Origin: Amia ocellicauda
Taxonomy: Eukaryota; Chordata; Actinopteri; Amiiformes; Amiidae
Assembly: GCF_036373705.1 (NCBI RefSeq)
Contig: NC_089856.1
Location: 3,869,001 to 3,933,000, forward strand
Reading direction: 5' to 3'
DNA length: 64,000 nt
Below, one piece after another: positions 1 to 13,493 of the stretch; within the stretch, counting starts at the first letter, position 1; every line of letters starts with the position of its first letter. Position numbers and translations under genes: made by a program. The notes below the pieces were generated by a model, which did not search any database, was not told the origin of the DNA, and saw nothing but the letters and a program-made list of their open reading frames with translations.

Positions 1-1829
1 GAAACCCGGGCTGGCTGTCTGACGAATCGCACATTAAAAAGCTGGAACATGTGGCGATGTCTTGGCATGAGTTTTCAACTTCGTCGCCGTTATTGAAAGC
101 GGATGTCTCTGTGCTGTTCTGGCATTCTGTGCTGTCAGATGTGATGTTGTAGAGTCTGGAAGTGTCTTCTGTGGGCAAGTGTGCATCCCAGGAAAGCGCG
201 CTCTGGTGGGTTTGAAATGGGTGCTTGTGCCACATGGCAGGTTCTTGGCATCGGGAAAAGGAAGAGGACCTTCCAAGTGGGTCTGATTTATACCTATCTG
301 TCAACTATGTTCTGTAATTAATTACACCACAGTATAGCTCTTCTGTTTTTTTTTGTTTGTTCCCCACCCACTGTCGTCGAATCCCTGCGCATGTCTCTGA
401 TCACACCCGAACCTGGCAGGGGCGACAGAGCTGCTGTCTGTATGGCTCTCCCAGCAGCCTCGATGAGTCGGGCATGGATCTCCTCTCACTCATTTCCCAG
501 CACGTCTTTATTTATCGAGCCCCTCTAAGTGATCATCGTCTCTGCATCCAGTCCTGTGCTGAAGTCAGCCCTGATTGAGATACCAGCCTGGCCCGGCCCA
601 GACCTGGTCACTCAACACTACAGATAGCCCTTTAGTGCCTTTTAAAGCATAAAATCCCGATTTAAAGATTAGCTTCCGGGTAGGGTGGGGTGGGTGCTGG
701 AAAGGACATCAAAACAGCTTTTTAGAACCAGAGTGTCAGAGCTTTTCTCCAGCCATTCATCACTGCCCTAAAAAGGCCTTTTAGGTAGAAACATACTATC
801 CAGCACAGCGGTTCACGATGCAGACTGGAAAGCACATCCTGACAGATGCCAAGCCCCTCTCTCCTCCCTGCAGCATCGTCTCAAAAACTCCAGGAATAGG
901 AAATACCAGCCCATCCATCCAACTATCGATGAAACACACAATACATTGTCAATTGATACCCATTGATCTGAGGTTCGAATATTGCAAACGTGATTGAGGG
1001 CCCCTGGTGTCGAATGAAAGAGCCAATTTGCCTGGTTCATTGTTCCCTTGTAACCTCACATCGATCTTTAGACTTTATTTGCACTGAATGGGAGGCAGAG
1101 ACCTAATTTTAGTAGTCGACCCTAATGTAGTTCGGTTGTGCAGAAAGTCAAGGGGCCATGTGCGTGACTGTGAGGCACACTATCTCTCTGATGTCTCTGT
1201 CAACGAAACTCTGTATCTGGAGCTTGTGTTCGATGCTTAAGGACCACCAGCTACAATCCTGCTGTAAAAGGGGGCTGGTTGGTATTTTAACTTGTGACTT
1301 TTCATTTCTTTGATTGCATTTCCGTTTCGCCTTATCGCCTCTCCGGTGCATTTCGACTTTGTGCCCTCATTAGAGTGTTCCTCTTCAGTGATGGCTAACT
1401 ACTCTGGCAAGAAATAAGCTCCTCCAAAGAGCCTGCAAGGTCAAGCCGTGAGGAAATGAGGCGGGGAAGTTTAGTGTAGTATAGTATAGTATAGTGCATA
1501 GTGTTCCCCCTGACACAGGCACGCACACACACACACACACACCCCAATAACTACAATACTAGCATATCTCAAGAGTCGCCATATATGACACATCAGTGCT
1601 GTGATTTTCTACAATTTGTTGGTCATCATGAAAAGCAACAATCAATGGTAAGATGGAGTACAAGTAGAATACAACAAGATACAAGTCAGCTGTTAGCAGT
1701 GAAACATGGAGCTGAAACCAGCATCTTCACTCTAATTTATCTTTCTTTATGTGTTTAACATCGGCGTCGGCGAGGTACCAGTGTCGCAGAGCGCACCGCT
1801 TGGGCGAGACATGCTGTTTGTGTATTTTG
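1..1829. other. Gene-free stretch
   Basis: Both strands were read. Only short unsupported frames, an AGTAT pentamer run near 1471-1493 and a (CA)n at 1523-1543 are seen. Confidence 0.5.
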
Positions 1830-2100
1830 TACCCTGGGAGTCTCCTACGCTTGGTTAACCGCACGACTGTGTTGCAAATTGTTGTGGTATCGCTGCGACA
1901 ATCCTGCCCCCCTGCAGTCTCCCCCACACCCACTGCTTTCTCTGTATGTTGCGTGGAACGGTGAAAGTGCCACCAACCCCCCCTCCACCCCAACAGTGCA
2001 GTGTGTAGCGCAGTGAGAGCAGTGCCAGTTCATCCCAGAGATGTTCTGTGGGATTGAGGTCGGGTCAAAGCACGTTCTCCTCCACTCAGTTTATGACGCG
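1830..2100 (-). pseudogene. Degenerate Tc1/mariner transposase relic
   Basis: Read on the minus strand, 2069-2031 encodes PDLNPTEHLWDEL, the third-acid motif of Tc1 transposases. Weakly similar, frame-damaged sequence follows down to about 1830. No inverted ends are recognised. Only a short 3' part of the transposase is visible. Confidence 0.5.
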
Positions 2101-5100
2101 ATGTGTTACTGTGTCAGTAGGTCCAGGGTACTGTGAGAAGGGTTGAGCGCCATATAACATGACAAACTACAGATAACCCTAGATGGCAAGCCTTATAAAA
2201 AGAACAATATTGTCCATCTGAAATCGCCATGGTCCATGGCTGTGTCCCCAGTGTGTGCCAAGGGGTGGGCAAAGGCAGATTTAACTCAAGGCGTTATGGA
2301 GGTTGTTAGTTTTCGGTGGAAGCTAGGAGGGCAGCCGGGGACAGCGTGGGCCAGAGGAGAGACGTGTAGGAACGGACACGCTTTGACATTTGCAGATAAA
2401 GCCCCAGATTCCCCTCCTCCCCTAGCAACACAGGTAAAGAATTAATACAGAACAGAAAACAGCTGGCGGACAGGAGCGTCTGGGCAAAAGAGCCAGCGTC
2501 AAAGGACTGCACCTGCTGTTTAACAAGCCCTGTCCGTGGGGCCCGGCACCTCTCCGCCCGTCTTCCTGTCGTGCTTCAAAGCCTTTAGCCTGGTCTCGCC
2601 GGGCGCTGCTTCGAATGCATGCGTGTCGAGAAGACTGGAGTGTCATTGACTGGAAGGGGAGTGGGAACTGCGTGGCTAACTGAGGCAAAGAACCAGGCAC
2701 AATAGGGAGCCAGCACCATCACCGCAGATGATTCGTGTACAGCCAAATGGGATCTTCAGGGAACCTCCTTTTTCCCCCCGTGCGTAATTGATTTCTGTTT
2801 TCAGATTTAACCTCATTTAAGAATGACTACTGAAAATAGGAGACAGTTGACACTAAGAATTGTGGGGGTCTGGAACTAATTACCGGGCTCTCTGGGTTCA
2901 GTGGAGTGAAATATGGTATTTGTCACGGACTGGGAACCAAATGAGATAGAAGGGCCAAATCAAACTGCACCTCAGCACGTGCCGACACCTGGACCACGAG
3001 TGAGCTGGGCTTTACGCTCCGATAGTGGTGGGCCTGTACTTCGCTCTCCTTCCCAGAGGCCTTTTAAACCCTTTGCCTGCCTAAGCGGTCCAACATGATG
3101 GAATTGGGTAGCAATCTGTCAACAGGGGAAGGGAACTCGAAACAAAAGGCTTCCAGGACAGGAGTGCAGCGTCTGCCACATTGTAACGCAGTGCTCCTTT
3201 TGTTTTCCGTTAATGGATCTTCTGTAACATGAATGAATGGAGGATCAGTCCTGATTTGTGTATTGTATCATGTCAAGCAGCTGCCTGCGCTGTAATTAGG
3301 TGTTTGTGGCTTGCGGTTGTGTTTAAACTAGGCATTACCAAGAGGGAAAGTTTACAAACGCGTCTCAGGGTTCCCCTTGTAGTCAATTTTTGATTGCTGT
3401 AGCAGATCTCCGTCGTTCACGCCGAAAACAGTGGCGTCTTTTGTTTTGTCTTTATTTCCACACTCCTGTTCGTGATCTCCCACCAAAACTAAGCAAGTCT
3501 GTAAAAAAAGCGTCTTGTTGACACTGAAACAGACGTTTATTCCCTCACGTTGTTAGTCTGACAGGGAACATCGTGTTCCGTTAGGGAGAAACCTTAATAA
3601 CGAGCTGTGTATTTAATTGCGTTATTAACACCGATCCCACCACAGGTTCGCAGCGGATTTTGAAGTGGGATCGGGAGAGTGAGAAGTGCTGCTCGTCAGC
3701 GTGGTGGCAGGCAATGCGTTGGGGATTTAGCTACAAAATATGTGCTTTTGGTAATGCCAGGTTGGACACATTTCTCGCAGCTGGGTGTGGGGACGGTTTA
3801 CCAGCCAGGAACCCCATTGAGAGAGACGGGGGGGATTCGTTGACCGTCCCACTTCCTGCTCCGACTGTCGAGAGAGGTGGTCTTCTCTGCCTGTTTTTAT
3901 TGACAGAATCCCCCCACCCCCAACAATGCAAAGACACAATCAACACATAGATTCCTGTATTTCTGTCCCCACATCCCTCAATTTCTCCCATTTTCTCCCA
4001 TTTGCACCCCTGATTGGCGCCTTTTCAGACTCAGTCTTTCCCCAGACCAGGATATCACATCCTTAATCCCTTCAAAACCACTTAATAAAGCAATAAAAAA
4101 AGAAACAACCAAAAACCTTTCAATGGAGCCCATTTCCACTGACCTCTGAGCTTTTCCCCTCTTTCCCTTCTTCCCCTTTTCTTTTCCAGACCACTGCTTG
4201 TTCCCATCTTCCAGGACCACGGATTCCTTTCACTGGACCCCTCCCCTGCCCCTCTCCCCTGGCCTGTCCGCCCCGCCTGCCCACCTCCTATCCTGGCCTG
4301 GTCTGGACGTCACCGGCTTCACCCAATGGCGGAGGAAGACCAGGGGGCGGGGCTCAGGGGCAGGGTGGGGCACGGGGGGGCGGTTCGCCTGCTTCTGCTC
4401 CGTCTCGACCACGGGTATTCTTGGGTAGATAATACGGATGTCGTTGTTATTGCTTGAGAATACGCGTAGTTGAGGGGAAGTCCACTCTACAGCCCCACGA
4501 CTGCTCTCTACCGCCACCCAGCCGAGAGGAAGGGACTCCGACTCGCTGGTCTCGGAGAGCTTGGTCTGAGCTGGTGGGTGCCTTTTATTTCCTTTCTCTC
4601 TGTTTTTCCATGTCCTCTTTTTCAGTCTTGTGTGCATACTTAGGATGCCCTGGCAGTGACCCGTTGACAGGGAGGCGGATTGAACGGGGGCGCAGGCTCT
4701 GTCTGGATTGGGGGGAGAGGGCAGTAGAGAGAGGGCAGCATTTAAATGTCAGCCGCTGTCACCAGCAGACTGAGTGATGAGATTCTGGGGTATAATCTCT
4801 GGCCGGCACCTTCCCAGAGAGAGCGGCCGTGTTTTTATGTTTTTATTCCCTCCTCGTGGCAGACAGAGAGGAGTCGGTGAGGACGTGCCGGGGCGGAAGG
4901 GAAAGCTGTGCCACCGCAGCACACCGGGAGTCTCCTTACCGAGCCCTGCCCTGTTAAGATATGGTCCTCTGTCGAATGTGTTTCGCAAGATCCTGCCTTC
5001 GCATCTGGGGGACATTAAGGTTTAATTTTATCGACCTGAGTTCCTGGGACCAGACGTGCGAAGCTGATCTGGCTTTGCGTTTCTCCCAGTCAGGGGAGGG

Positions 5101-6213
5101 ATTGAAAAATGCATCGGACTCTTCTTTCAGGAGGACATGTGGAGTGCATTGCAAATGCTCTGTTCTGTATGCTCTGGCTCTCCTGCATTAAGATTTGATG
5201 CCTCGAGATGTACAGGCAGAGTGTGTCTTAGCAGGGTGCAGAGCGGGGGAAGTTCAAACCAGTGCAGATTTCGGGGCGAAAGAAGAAAAAGCTAGAAAAC
5301 AATACAACTGGGGGAGGGGGGTATAACAAAAAAACACAACAGGCATTGAAGAGTTTTGTTTGTTTGTTTGTACATTTTCAGGTTTAAAACATAAAGAATC
5401 AAAGTGAAATCACAGCCGCGTTCACGATGTGTGTCACTCCTTCTCGTGCATACCACTCTCTCTGTGTTTGTCATGCTCTTTGTGTTGTTCCAGGGCGAAC
5501 GATAACTCCTGCTGTTTCTGTTTTGTGTTTTGTTGTGTGCAGGGGAAACAAATGGAGGTGGCACCCCCTTTTCAGCTCCTTGTCAAAGCACTCGAAAGCG
5601 CAACAGCGTTATTCTTCCCTGTGCTGCACTACGCTTTACACTACCTCTCCATTCCTCTCATCCCCAGCCCTCTCCCTCTCTCTCTCTCTCTCTCTCCTTC
5701 CTCTGCAGTCATGGAGGCAACAGCAATGGCAGAGCTAAGACATGAGCTAACAGTGTGAAATGGCAGCAGAAACAGGAGTCAATAGAGGTTAAACTGGGAG
5801 TCAGACCAGTAGTGAATGGCAGGTCATTGCCCTTGTAGTCCTCCATGATTATTTTATTTTTATTTGGGGGTGGGGGGGATTCAGAGAAGTTGTTACACAG
5901 ATTAAAAGAGAAGAAAAAAAAAATAGACAGCGGCAGGGAGGGGTCAACACATTATTTATTTTAATTTTTTTGGACTGGCTTTTTTTTTTTTTTTTTTAAT
6001 GGAGCTTAACAGGCTTATGTAAATCTTCCTTTCACAGTGGGAGGATATATAATTCATTTATGTAGCCTTTGATAGCATTTCCTCACTAACCTTGAAAGCC
6101 TAGAAAAATCAATTCGCCACACAGCCGTTAGTATATTGTAATGCCGGCTTTTCAGCCTCCCAGAGTTTTTTCTCTGCTTAAGCAGGGTCCAGATAGATAG
6201 GCTCTGTGTGTGG

Positions 6214-6252
<39 letters not shown>

Positions 6253-7784
6253 AAAGCTCCAGCCCAGACTTTCTCTCGTCTCTCCAATACAAAAAGAATC
6301 TGAAAAGTCCATTACTTCGGGTTTAATAAGCTTCCCGTGTTTCTCTTCCCTCTGCGGTGCAGGTTAATCCCTTTCTCCCTTCCTCTCCGGAGGTCTTTTC
6401 TAATTAGCAATTTCAAACGCTCCCCTTCGCCTGCCGAACGGCCACATAAAAACCTCTTCCAGTGGTAGCTGTCAAAGGGGGCCACAGGTACCGTACGCTC
6501 CGCACCGCCACTGTGAAGTCATCGTCTCTCGCTCGGGGTGGGGAGCACACAGAGACTGGGGCTCCACAGCTCAGCCCCGGCCAGCTGGGCTTTGAGTATG
6601 GTGACACCAGAGGAGGGCGTGGTTATGTGCTGATGGGTTCAGGGGCCTTGTTTTCAGTTACACTGAAGCACGGCAGCGGTTTGAAGAGCAGGCACCTCAG
6701 CCAGGGACGATCGGCGCCGATGAGAGGAGAACCCGACAGCGTCTTTATTTTTTTTTATTTTTTTGAGTGTTCCTTACTTACACCGGGTCCTGAGGGATCT
6801 TCTGGCATTTCTAAGGAGATCCCCTCAAGCACAAAAAACACAATACATTTCTAAATGGCACCCTGTCTGTAGGAACAGATTGCAAGGGACTGGGTCATAT
6901 ATTTGGCCTGCATGATGCCCGAAAGCTCATAGCTGAGGTTTGGGCAGCACCCTGGTAAATTTACCATTAAAAAAATGGTTTACCAAGGTTTTAACACTCC
7001 TTCCCAGTCCTTTACTACACTGCCACAAGGTTACCGCAGTCTACCATAGTAACCATGCCTTAGACATATTGCTCGTGGTGTATAGTGGTATTCCCAGGGT
7101 CCAGTGTAGTAAAGTGTAGTGCCGGCAGGTTGCACTCATAGTAAATTGCTGTGAAACTGTGGTCAAACCACAAAAAAAAAGCCTGTTATAAGTGGGAACC
7201 TCACGCACGATCGGTCATTTACCAGGGTAAACGTAATTGGGTGGCACCAAGCACCTGTATAGTCTTTGAGAGGTGGCCGGGGGAAGAAAAGTCCCTTAGA
7301 AAGTAGCACAACTGGCTTTCGATTCCTCTTCGATAACATTCCTGCAGGGATCTCCTGAGAAGGAAGGTCTGTCAGGATAGCCAAAACACAATTCAGACAC
7401 CGCAGACTCAAACCGAGGACTGCTTCACAGCTTCCTGCTCCTGTCACCCTTTGCACAGCAGTCCCCCCTGTGGCCGAAGACTTATCAGTGGTGCAAAACA
7501 CTGGCTGTGACATCCTGGCCGACTGTGTGGCTGGGGTGGGTGTGAATCTCAGGTGCCCGTTTGCGAGGAGGGGGCATGTGACAGTAAATGGTTTCTGAGC
7601 GTCAGTGTTGCGACGGGTGGCCGGTGATCGATGCCACAGCCAGAGAGAGCCAGGGTCCACAGTGCACTCCTCCCAGCCTGACCCCACAGCCTGCCTGACC
7701 CTATGGGGTCACCGTAGTCAGAGCAGGCCTGGCGAATCACCTGTCAGCTGCTTCAGAGGAACCGCCCTGCAGAACGTAAAGGAG
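2101..7784. other. Gene-free stretch with low-complexity tracts
   Basis: No exon set could be assembled. It holds a GC-rich patch around 4230-4400 with open frames on both strands (longest antisense 135 aa, Pro/Arg-rich, no family), a TC tract near 5676-5700, poly-T at 5981-5998 and short inverted ATGGTAAA/TTTACCAT words at 6957-7000. Confidence 0.4.
6205..6252. repeat. (TG)n microsatellite
   Basis: Interrupted TG run in the gene-poor left part. Similar short runs lie at 1523-1543 (CA), 8280-8299 (CA) and 12462-12488 (TG). Confidence 0.85.
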
Positions 7785-7814
7785 AAAAATAAATAAATAA
7801 ATAAATAAATAAAT
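7785..7814. repeat. (AAAT)n microsatellite
   Basis: Seven AAAT units; a second (AAAT)n run lies at 8117-8141. Confidence 0.88.
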
Positions 7815-7849
7815 TGTCTTGAAACTGACGCAGAATTCCAGCCATCACC

Positions 7850-7985
7850 GTTTCTCGGTTTTTAACAACGAGGCTGAAAGCCTGGGGAGACTTAATTAGC
7901 CCCTAATGAAAATGTTCTTGATAGGTTAATTTGAATCTCGTCCAGAGATGTGGGATTCAATTACGAGATGTGGCAGTTTGGTGAA
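7850..7985. promoter_or_regulatory. Candidate conserved non-coding element 1
   Basis: Unique, non-repetitive, AT-rich sequence with clustered homeodomain-type cores (TTAATTAG, CTAATGAAAA, TTAATTTG, TCAATTACG) and no open frame. The texture resembles vertebrate developmental enhancers. No alignment was possible here. Confidence 0.25.
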
Positions 7986-9339
7986 ATATTTATATATATA
8001 TTTACAGATATATAATATGTAAATAAAGGCAAGAAGATTATGTCTGAGTATATATCAATATATGCATGCATGTGTGTGTGTATAGATAGATATATATATC
8101 AATATGAATACATACATATAAATAAATAAATAAATAAATAACACATAGCTCTGGGTGCCTAGCAACAGAATCCCTCTGTTGCCTGGCAACAGGCTGCTGC
8201 GGATGTGTGTTGATTGGCAGCCGTGACAACGCCGCACCGACGGATCACTCCTGACCCCTTCTGGGGCTGGGGGAGCTAAAACACACACACACACACACCT
8301 CCCCCGTTCGGACGCATGTACCGCTTGACACAGCAGTGTGTGGGGGTGTCCAGTGAGGAGCTCATATGGCCTCGTCACGGGGGAGGTCAGGACGGAAGTT
8401 TCAGGAAGACGACGCAGAGCGAGGCTCCGGTCAGCCGCTGTGTTTGAGTAACTGTGTCTGCTGAGCCCCCGGCCCCCAGAAAGTCCACAAGCACGCTCCC
8501 CTCCTGCTCTCTCTCCCTTCGTCACTCTTCCTCCTTTGCCATTTTTTCTTTTCCCTCGTCCATCCTGGGCTCGAGTTGTGCGGTGCCCACATGACATCAT
8601 GAGGTTTCCCAGGCTGCTCTTGGCTCATGAGGAGTTTTGAACAGTACACTCAGATGTGTGGAGGTAGTGGAAGGCCATGCGTTTGAACGGCCAACACTTG
8701 ATTACAAAGTGTTGGAGAAAAAGCCCCCCCCCCGCATGTTGCCATCTATCACTCGGAAGGAATGGTTACATTTCAGAATAAATATATATGTGCTTTTATT
8801 TGGTTCCCAGATATATGCGACAAAGAAGTAGAAAGTCTGCACTCTGGACTGACTGTGGCTGAATGCTATAAATCTCCAGGCTGCATCGATCATGAATTGG
8901 CAAGTTTATGCAACACCCCCCAGCCAATGCTCAGCCAACGCTCTCAATGCACAGCTTCTGCCCTGTTACATGCGTGTGCCAGTCCACGGCTCACCCTCCT
9001 CGGGATGACATCCCTCTCTTTCTGTTTGTGCCTTCCAGCAAATGCCCACCAAAACCCACTACTAGGGCAGGCAAGGGAAGGGCAGTCTGGGGTTCCCCGA
9101 GTGTAATGCGGACCAGGTGGGGGCGAGTGTTGTGACAGGACTAGGGGGGTTACTATCCCAGCAAAATACCCAAATCAGACCCTCATAGCCTTGTTGGACT
9201 GTTTTTTTCCCAGGACTTCATAGTAAGTCCTCACACATTTATCTACCATCTTCCATTGCTTGTCAGCTTGTGTGGCAGTCGTGGTTGTGAAGAAGCTTTG
9301 ATACCCCCCCATTAGTAACACCTCTTGTTTATTTTTAAG

Positions 9340-9600
9340 AAACAAACAAATTAACCGTGACAGAAACGCAACAGGCCGCCTCGTTAGAGCCGACTCTGAC
9401 GCCTGTTAATTGTTCTCCGCCACCGCCGGGAGTGGCAGAAGCTTACCTGTTTAAATGTGTAGCGTGCCCAATTAATCTGCTGTTGATTCCTGCTGAAGAA
9501 TTAAAACGGCGTCACTTCTTTTTAAAGGAAGATCAAAAACCGCTCGTCAGTCTATCTGCTACACAACAGTACTCTGCTGTTGCTTTTCCTTAAATATATT
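9340..9600. promoter_or_regulatory. Candidate conserved non-coding element 2
   Basis: Complex sequence with few repeats, CpG above background and TTAATTG, CCAATTAATC and GAATTAAAA motifs. Inferred from texture only. Confidence 0.22.
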
Positions 9601-10189
9601 TAGCACCACATTAAAATTGCCCTCCGGGATGTTTTAAGAATCTCATTTAATCGTTTGGGGGAGTCTGACACGTTTACAAAGGAATTGGTATTATATTGAC
9701 AGGTTTGTATAAAGTCAGTTAAAAAAAAAACTTTAAATCAAGATAAGCAAGTAAAACAAATGTCGGAACATATCTAGATAAAATTAAAATTAAGTAGGGT
9801 TTCTGGGAGCGTAATTGCTTCTAGAAGTTTGGAACCTGGAAAGACCACTCCATTCTGGATGACCGAGTAGCTTGTTCCAGACCCCCGCAACTGTTTGTGT
9901 ATATTTCCACATCTTAATGCCCCTAAGCTTAATTTCCCATTGTGTCTACAGGTCTTGCTTTCATTATGGAAACTGAAATAGGCTTTTCCATTCAGCAATT
10001 TGAAATGGCTTATTTAAAAAACTATTATTTTAAACTAGCATTAGGGTTGAGCGCTGGCTCTGGACACAAATCAAGGCGTAGGTAACTTGTCCCCACCGCC
10101 AAATCAAATGTGACTACAATTCGAGCCCATCAACCCCAACTCTCAACAAGCGTGCGATGTAGCAGAAACGACATTTCACACGTTAGCAT

Positions 10190-10515
10190 CCTGTCCTTAA
10201 CCTGTTGTCTGGAGGGCCGCCTGGCAAGAGAGGCCTCTCTCGCTCGTTAAACCAATACATCTGCATCTTGTGATCACGCAGTAATTACCTCTGATATCTT
10301 ATTGCGCGCGGCGGCGTGCGCCTGCTCCCAGTTGCCAGTTAGATTCGAAACTTGCAGAGCCAAAAGGTGGTTGCGGTGGTAACGGCGGGCGAGCTAACGA
10401 GCTGCTGTGCCACGTGGGAGCTGTCATTAGTCTGTTTAATAAAGTGACCTTTGCGTGGGGGAGAAAGTCCGCCTAAATTAGCTGAGAATCTGTCTCCGCA
10501 GATACCTGGCCGAGT
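10190..10515. promoter_or_regulatory. Candidate conserved non-coding element 3
   Basis: About 320 bases of high-complexity sequence with CpG enrichment, an E-box CACGTG near 10411, a nuclear-receptor half-site TGACCTTTG (10445-10453), GTAATTACC and GTCATTAGTC. The most enhancer-like block of the gene-poor 19 kb. Confidence 0.3.
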
Positions 10516-11158
10516 AAAGTAAAAGCCCTGTATTTTTTCGCCCCCCTTTTCTTCAAAATCTTCTGCTTCTCTAACTCCTTACGTGACTCTAATGAAATTG
10601 GAGGAATTAGGCTCTTATTTCTTCTCCTTTTTTTTAGCAACTCAGTCGTGTCTTTTTAAAATTTGATTTTGTACGTTTCGTTTTCTTTTTTTTTTTTTTT
10701 TTTGCTTTTAACTGTTTGTGGGGATGGCAGCACCGCCTCGCAACAAGAACCAGCAGCAGAGATGGAAATCCGAAGCCCTTCGCTTTGTTATATTGTGGTT
10801 TACTGACCTGTAAGAAAATGATCTTCTGTCAGACATTCTTGTCATGTCATTTTGCAGACTTATTAGTATTAACTCTCCATGACCACAAGCACATATTCTG
10901 ATATGAAGGACGACGGTTTACAACTACCCTTGAAGGAGTGTTACAATGGCCTGATCTCCTGTAGAACACCTCCGGGAGGAACTGGAAGGGGCAAATTCAC
11001 AAGAGGTTGCAAAGCCCAACTGCTCTTCTTGTGCTAGAAGGTGCATTTACTGAAACTTTTTGTAGTCTCTAAGGCTGAACATGTTTGAAGGCCCATACTC
11101 TGGCTACAGATTCTGTTTGTGTTCTTGCGTTTAATTTTGTTTCTTACTTTTTGTACAG

Positions 11159-11289
11159 CAGTGAGGAAAAATACACTTAATCGTTCCAACACCCTGAAGA
11201 AACCTTCCTCAAAGTGTGGTCAGGATGTGGTGTGGGATCTAAGCTTGTACCTGAACTTGTTTATGATCGCCCGTGTCTTCTACGATAAG
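11159..11289 (+). other. Possible orphan exon
   Basis: Bounded by a TTTTTGTACAG acceptor and a GATAAG|GTAAAT donor, 131 nt open in one frame. The translation has a believable composition (RSNTLKKPSSKCGQDVVWDL, then a hydrophobic YLNLFMIARVFY). No neighbour exon and no family were recognised; chance is a real alternative. Confidence 0.2.
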
Positions 11290-11589
11290 GTAAATTCTGG
11301 GTGAACCGTTTTCCTTCTCCACAGGTGTCTGCATGTCTGTGCCCCTTTGTCATGTCTAACCTGTAGATCCTGACAGCCCCATAAGCGAGATAAAGTTGCG
11401 AGTGAACCGTGAAGACGGCCCGGCCTGGTTGGGTGTGAGCATCTATTCCTCAGGCCCGACCCAGAGTCTTCGCGGCAGACGGAGCGGGCTGCCCTGCTGA
11501 TGTGGCGAACCATTCAAGAGGTGTCTTGTTGGTGCTGGGTTGGGAGGGAGAGAGAGAGGCAAAGACCGTCTCCCCTCTCCCTTCCTCCC

Positions 11590-11665
11590 GTCTGCGGAAA
11601 TTAATAACCGCGGCGCTGATTAATCGGCCGCTAATTGCTCTGTAATCTGCGTAATTAGCCTGGCT
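11590..11665. promoter_or_regulatory. Candidate homeodomain-site cluster
   Basis: Within about 70 bases there are AATTAATAA, GATTAATCGG, GCTAATTGC and CGTAATTAGC, interleaved with CpG-rich words. Such clustering of TAAT cores is typical of developmental enhancers; inferred. Confidence 0.28.
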
Positions 11666-12455
11666 GTTCGTCAGCGGGTGACAGGGGAGTGAAGGTGGGG
11701 GGTGGCTCCTGTGACTCGCCATGTAGAGACAGGAGAGAGGGAGCGAGGGAGCAGGGCTGCCTGGCCCCTCCAGATGTCTGTTCCTCTGTCTGACGGCTCC
11801 AGTTTGTCTGTCTGTCTGTCTGTCTTTTGCTGGCCAGGAGGAGCCTGTCTGCCAGTGGCCTGCAGATTCCCTCACACTTGAGAGAGCCTCCTCCAGAGCC
11901 CCACTTGTTAGCAGCCTCTCGCTCACCCATCTCTAACGATGTGAAGGACGGGCGCGTGTCTGGTCAATTATGAGCTCAATTAACAGAGGAAAATCGCAGT
12001 GTGATCTTCAGCAGAGAGGGGTTTGTTTGTTGCTTTTCTTGATTTTTTTAAAGGGAAACCAGGCTAGCACACACTACCAATAAAAATAACAACAACAGAA
12101 AAACAGTGCAGTACAGAGGAAGAAAAAGAGAACGCAAGAGTATACCCCATATCCTGGAAAAAGCCTCCAGTCGTGTCCTGGGAATCTGCTCCCATCTCTG
12201 CTCATGACATCCTGTGCACCATACGTCCGGCCACAGATGAGCAGCTTTAGCACTTTCACTCTACTTTCAAGCCATCCCTTATTCCAGAAACACCTTAATG
12301 ACTTAAGTGATCTTCAGCAGCAGGTCCAATTAGGTAATTAAGGCCACAGTTTTAATGGTTGCACACGAGTGGAGTGGAAGGAGCGTCAGAGTGATTATCT
12401 TTGCGCAGTGTGCTTAAACAAGAGGCGTCTCTCAGATCCCTGCTACACTGCACCT

Positions 12456-12496
<41 letters not shown>

Positions 12497-13493
12497 GGTA
12501 GAGTCCTGCCTGTGCTCTGTAGTACACACAAGTTGCCCAAGAGCGAGAGAACAAGGCCCTGGTCTGGGCTGTTTGAGAGCAGCAGCGCTCAGTACAAAAG
12601 GACAGACTTAGAGTCAAGCATTTACAAGCGGATTCTGGTTTCCTGGCAACTGCTGTCCAGTGAAGGGGGAGTTCATTGACGGTGGGGGGGTCCTCACAAG
12701 ATAATTATATGATCATATCACCATATACAGGACAATTCCAGGACAGGGCGAGACACGGCCACCCGCGAAGTACGGCAGACTGGATCTCGTTAGCGTCACC
12801 GGAGTGAAAAAAAACGGCCAGTGTCTGCTTGCGATGACCAAGAAACACGATCCGATCTCAAAGCGGCGGCGTGATCGAGGTCTCAGCCCACGCAGCTGTG
12901 TGTAAAATAATAAATATGATAAAAACTTAAAAAAGAAAGCCAACAATGACCAGGAATGGAAACTGCCCTTTTCAGAAAACCCAACACAACGCAATTATCC
13001 TTGATTTCTATCGGAAAAAACAACCTGGATTGAGAAAGACCGGATATCTGATCTCGTAGGTCAACAAGCTGCTGGCAAAAAGCACTGCGTGACCGCAGGT
13101 GAAAAGATGTGGGAGGGAACCATGGAGGATATCTTTATTTTAATTTGAGGTATAGTGTGTCAAGAGCTATAGGAACACACGCCAAATAAGGTGGAAACAA
13201 TAAATAATCAATACATCTTTCTGTTGGGATTCTTACTGGGGGGTCGTGAACTTGTGTGTTTGTACATTGTGGTGTTTGCTGGGAATAAGAGCCGAAGAGA
13301 ATGGCAGGGCAGGTGTCGGGAGCGAACGTCAAATAAAAAAGATAATAAGAAATAGGAACTGAATAAGCAGAGGGGTGAGGTATGTGGGGGACAGGACCCT
13401 AAACAAACAGGATCAGAGCTGGAGAAACCGTACCAGACAGGAAGGAGGAGTTTTTTTCAGTTTTGCGTCCCGATTTTTGTTGTGAGGACAAGA

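Noticed and set aside
960-985. GAGGTTCGAATATTGC as a tRNA B box
   Set aside because: No matching A box or cloverleaf around it.
4230-4637. 135-aa minus and 107-aa plus frames in a GC-rich patch
   Set aside because: Overlapping frames on both strands with Pro/Arg-rich composition, typical of GC-rich non-coding DNA.
7163-7687. 174-aa open frame on minus
   Set aside because: No family resemblance, no splice context; one frame of this length is expected by chance in six frames of 64 kb.
8055-8600. 181-aa minus frame
   Set aside because: Built on CA, AAAT and TA microsatellites; low-complexity translation.
11450-11926. 158-aa minus frame
   Set aside because: Crosses a TCTG tandem run (11810-11824) and the candidate regulatory block; no protein family seen.
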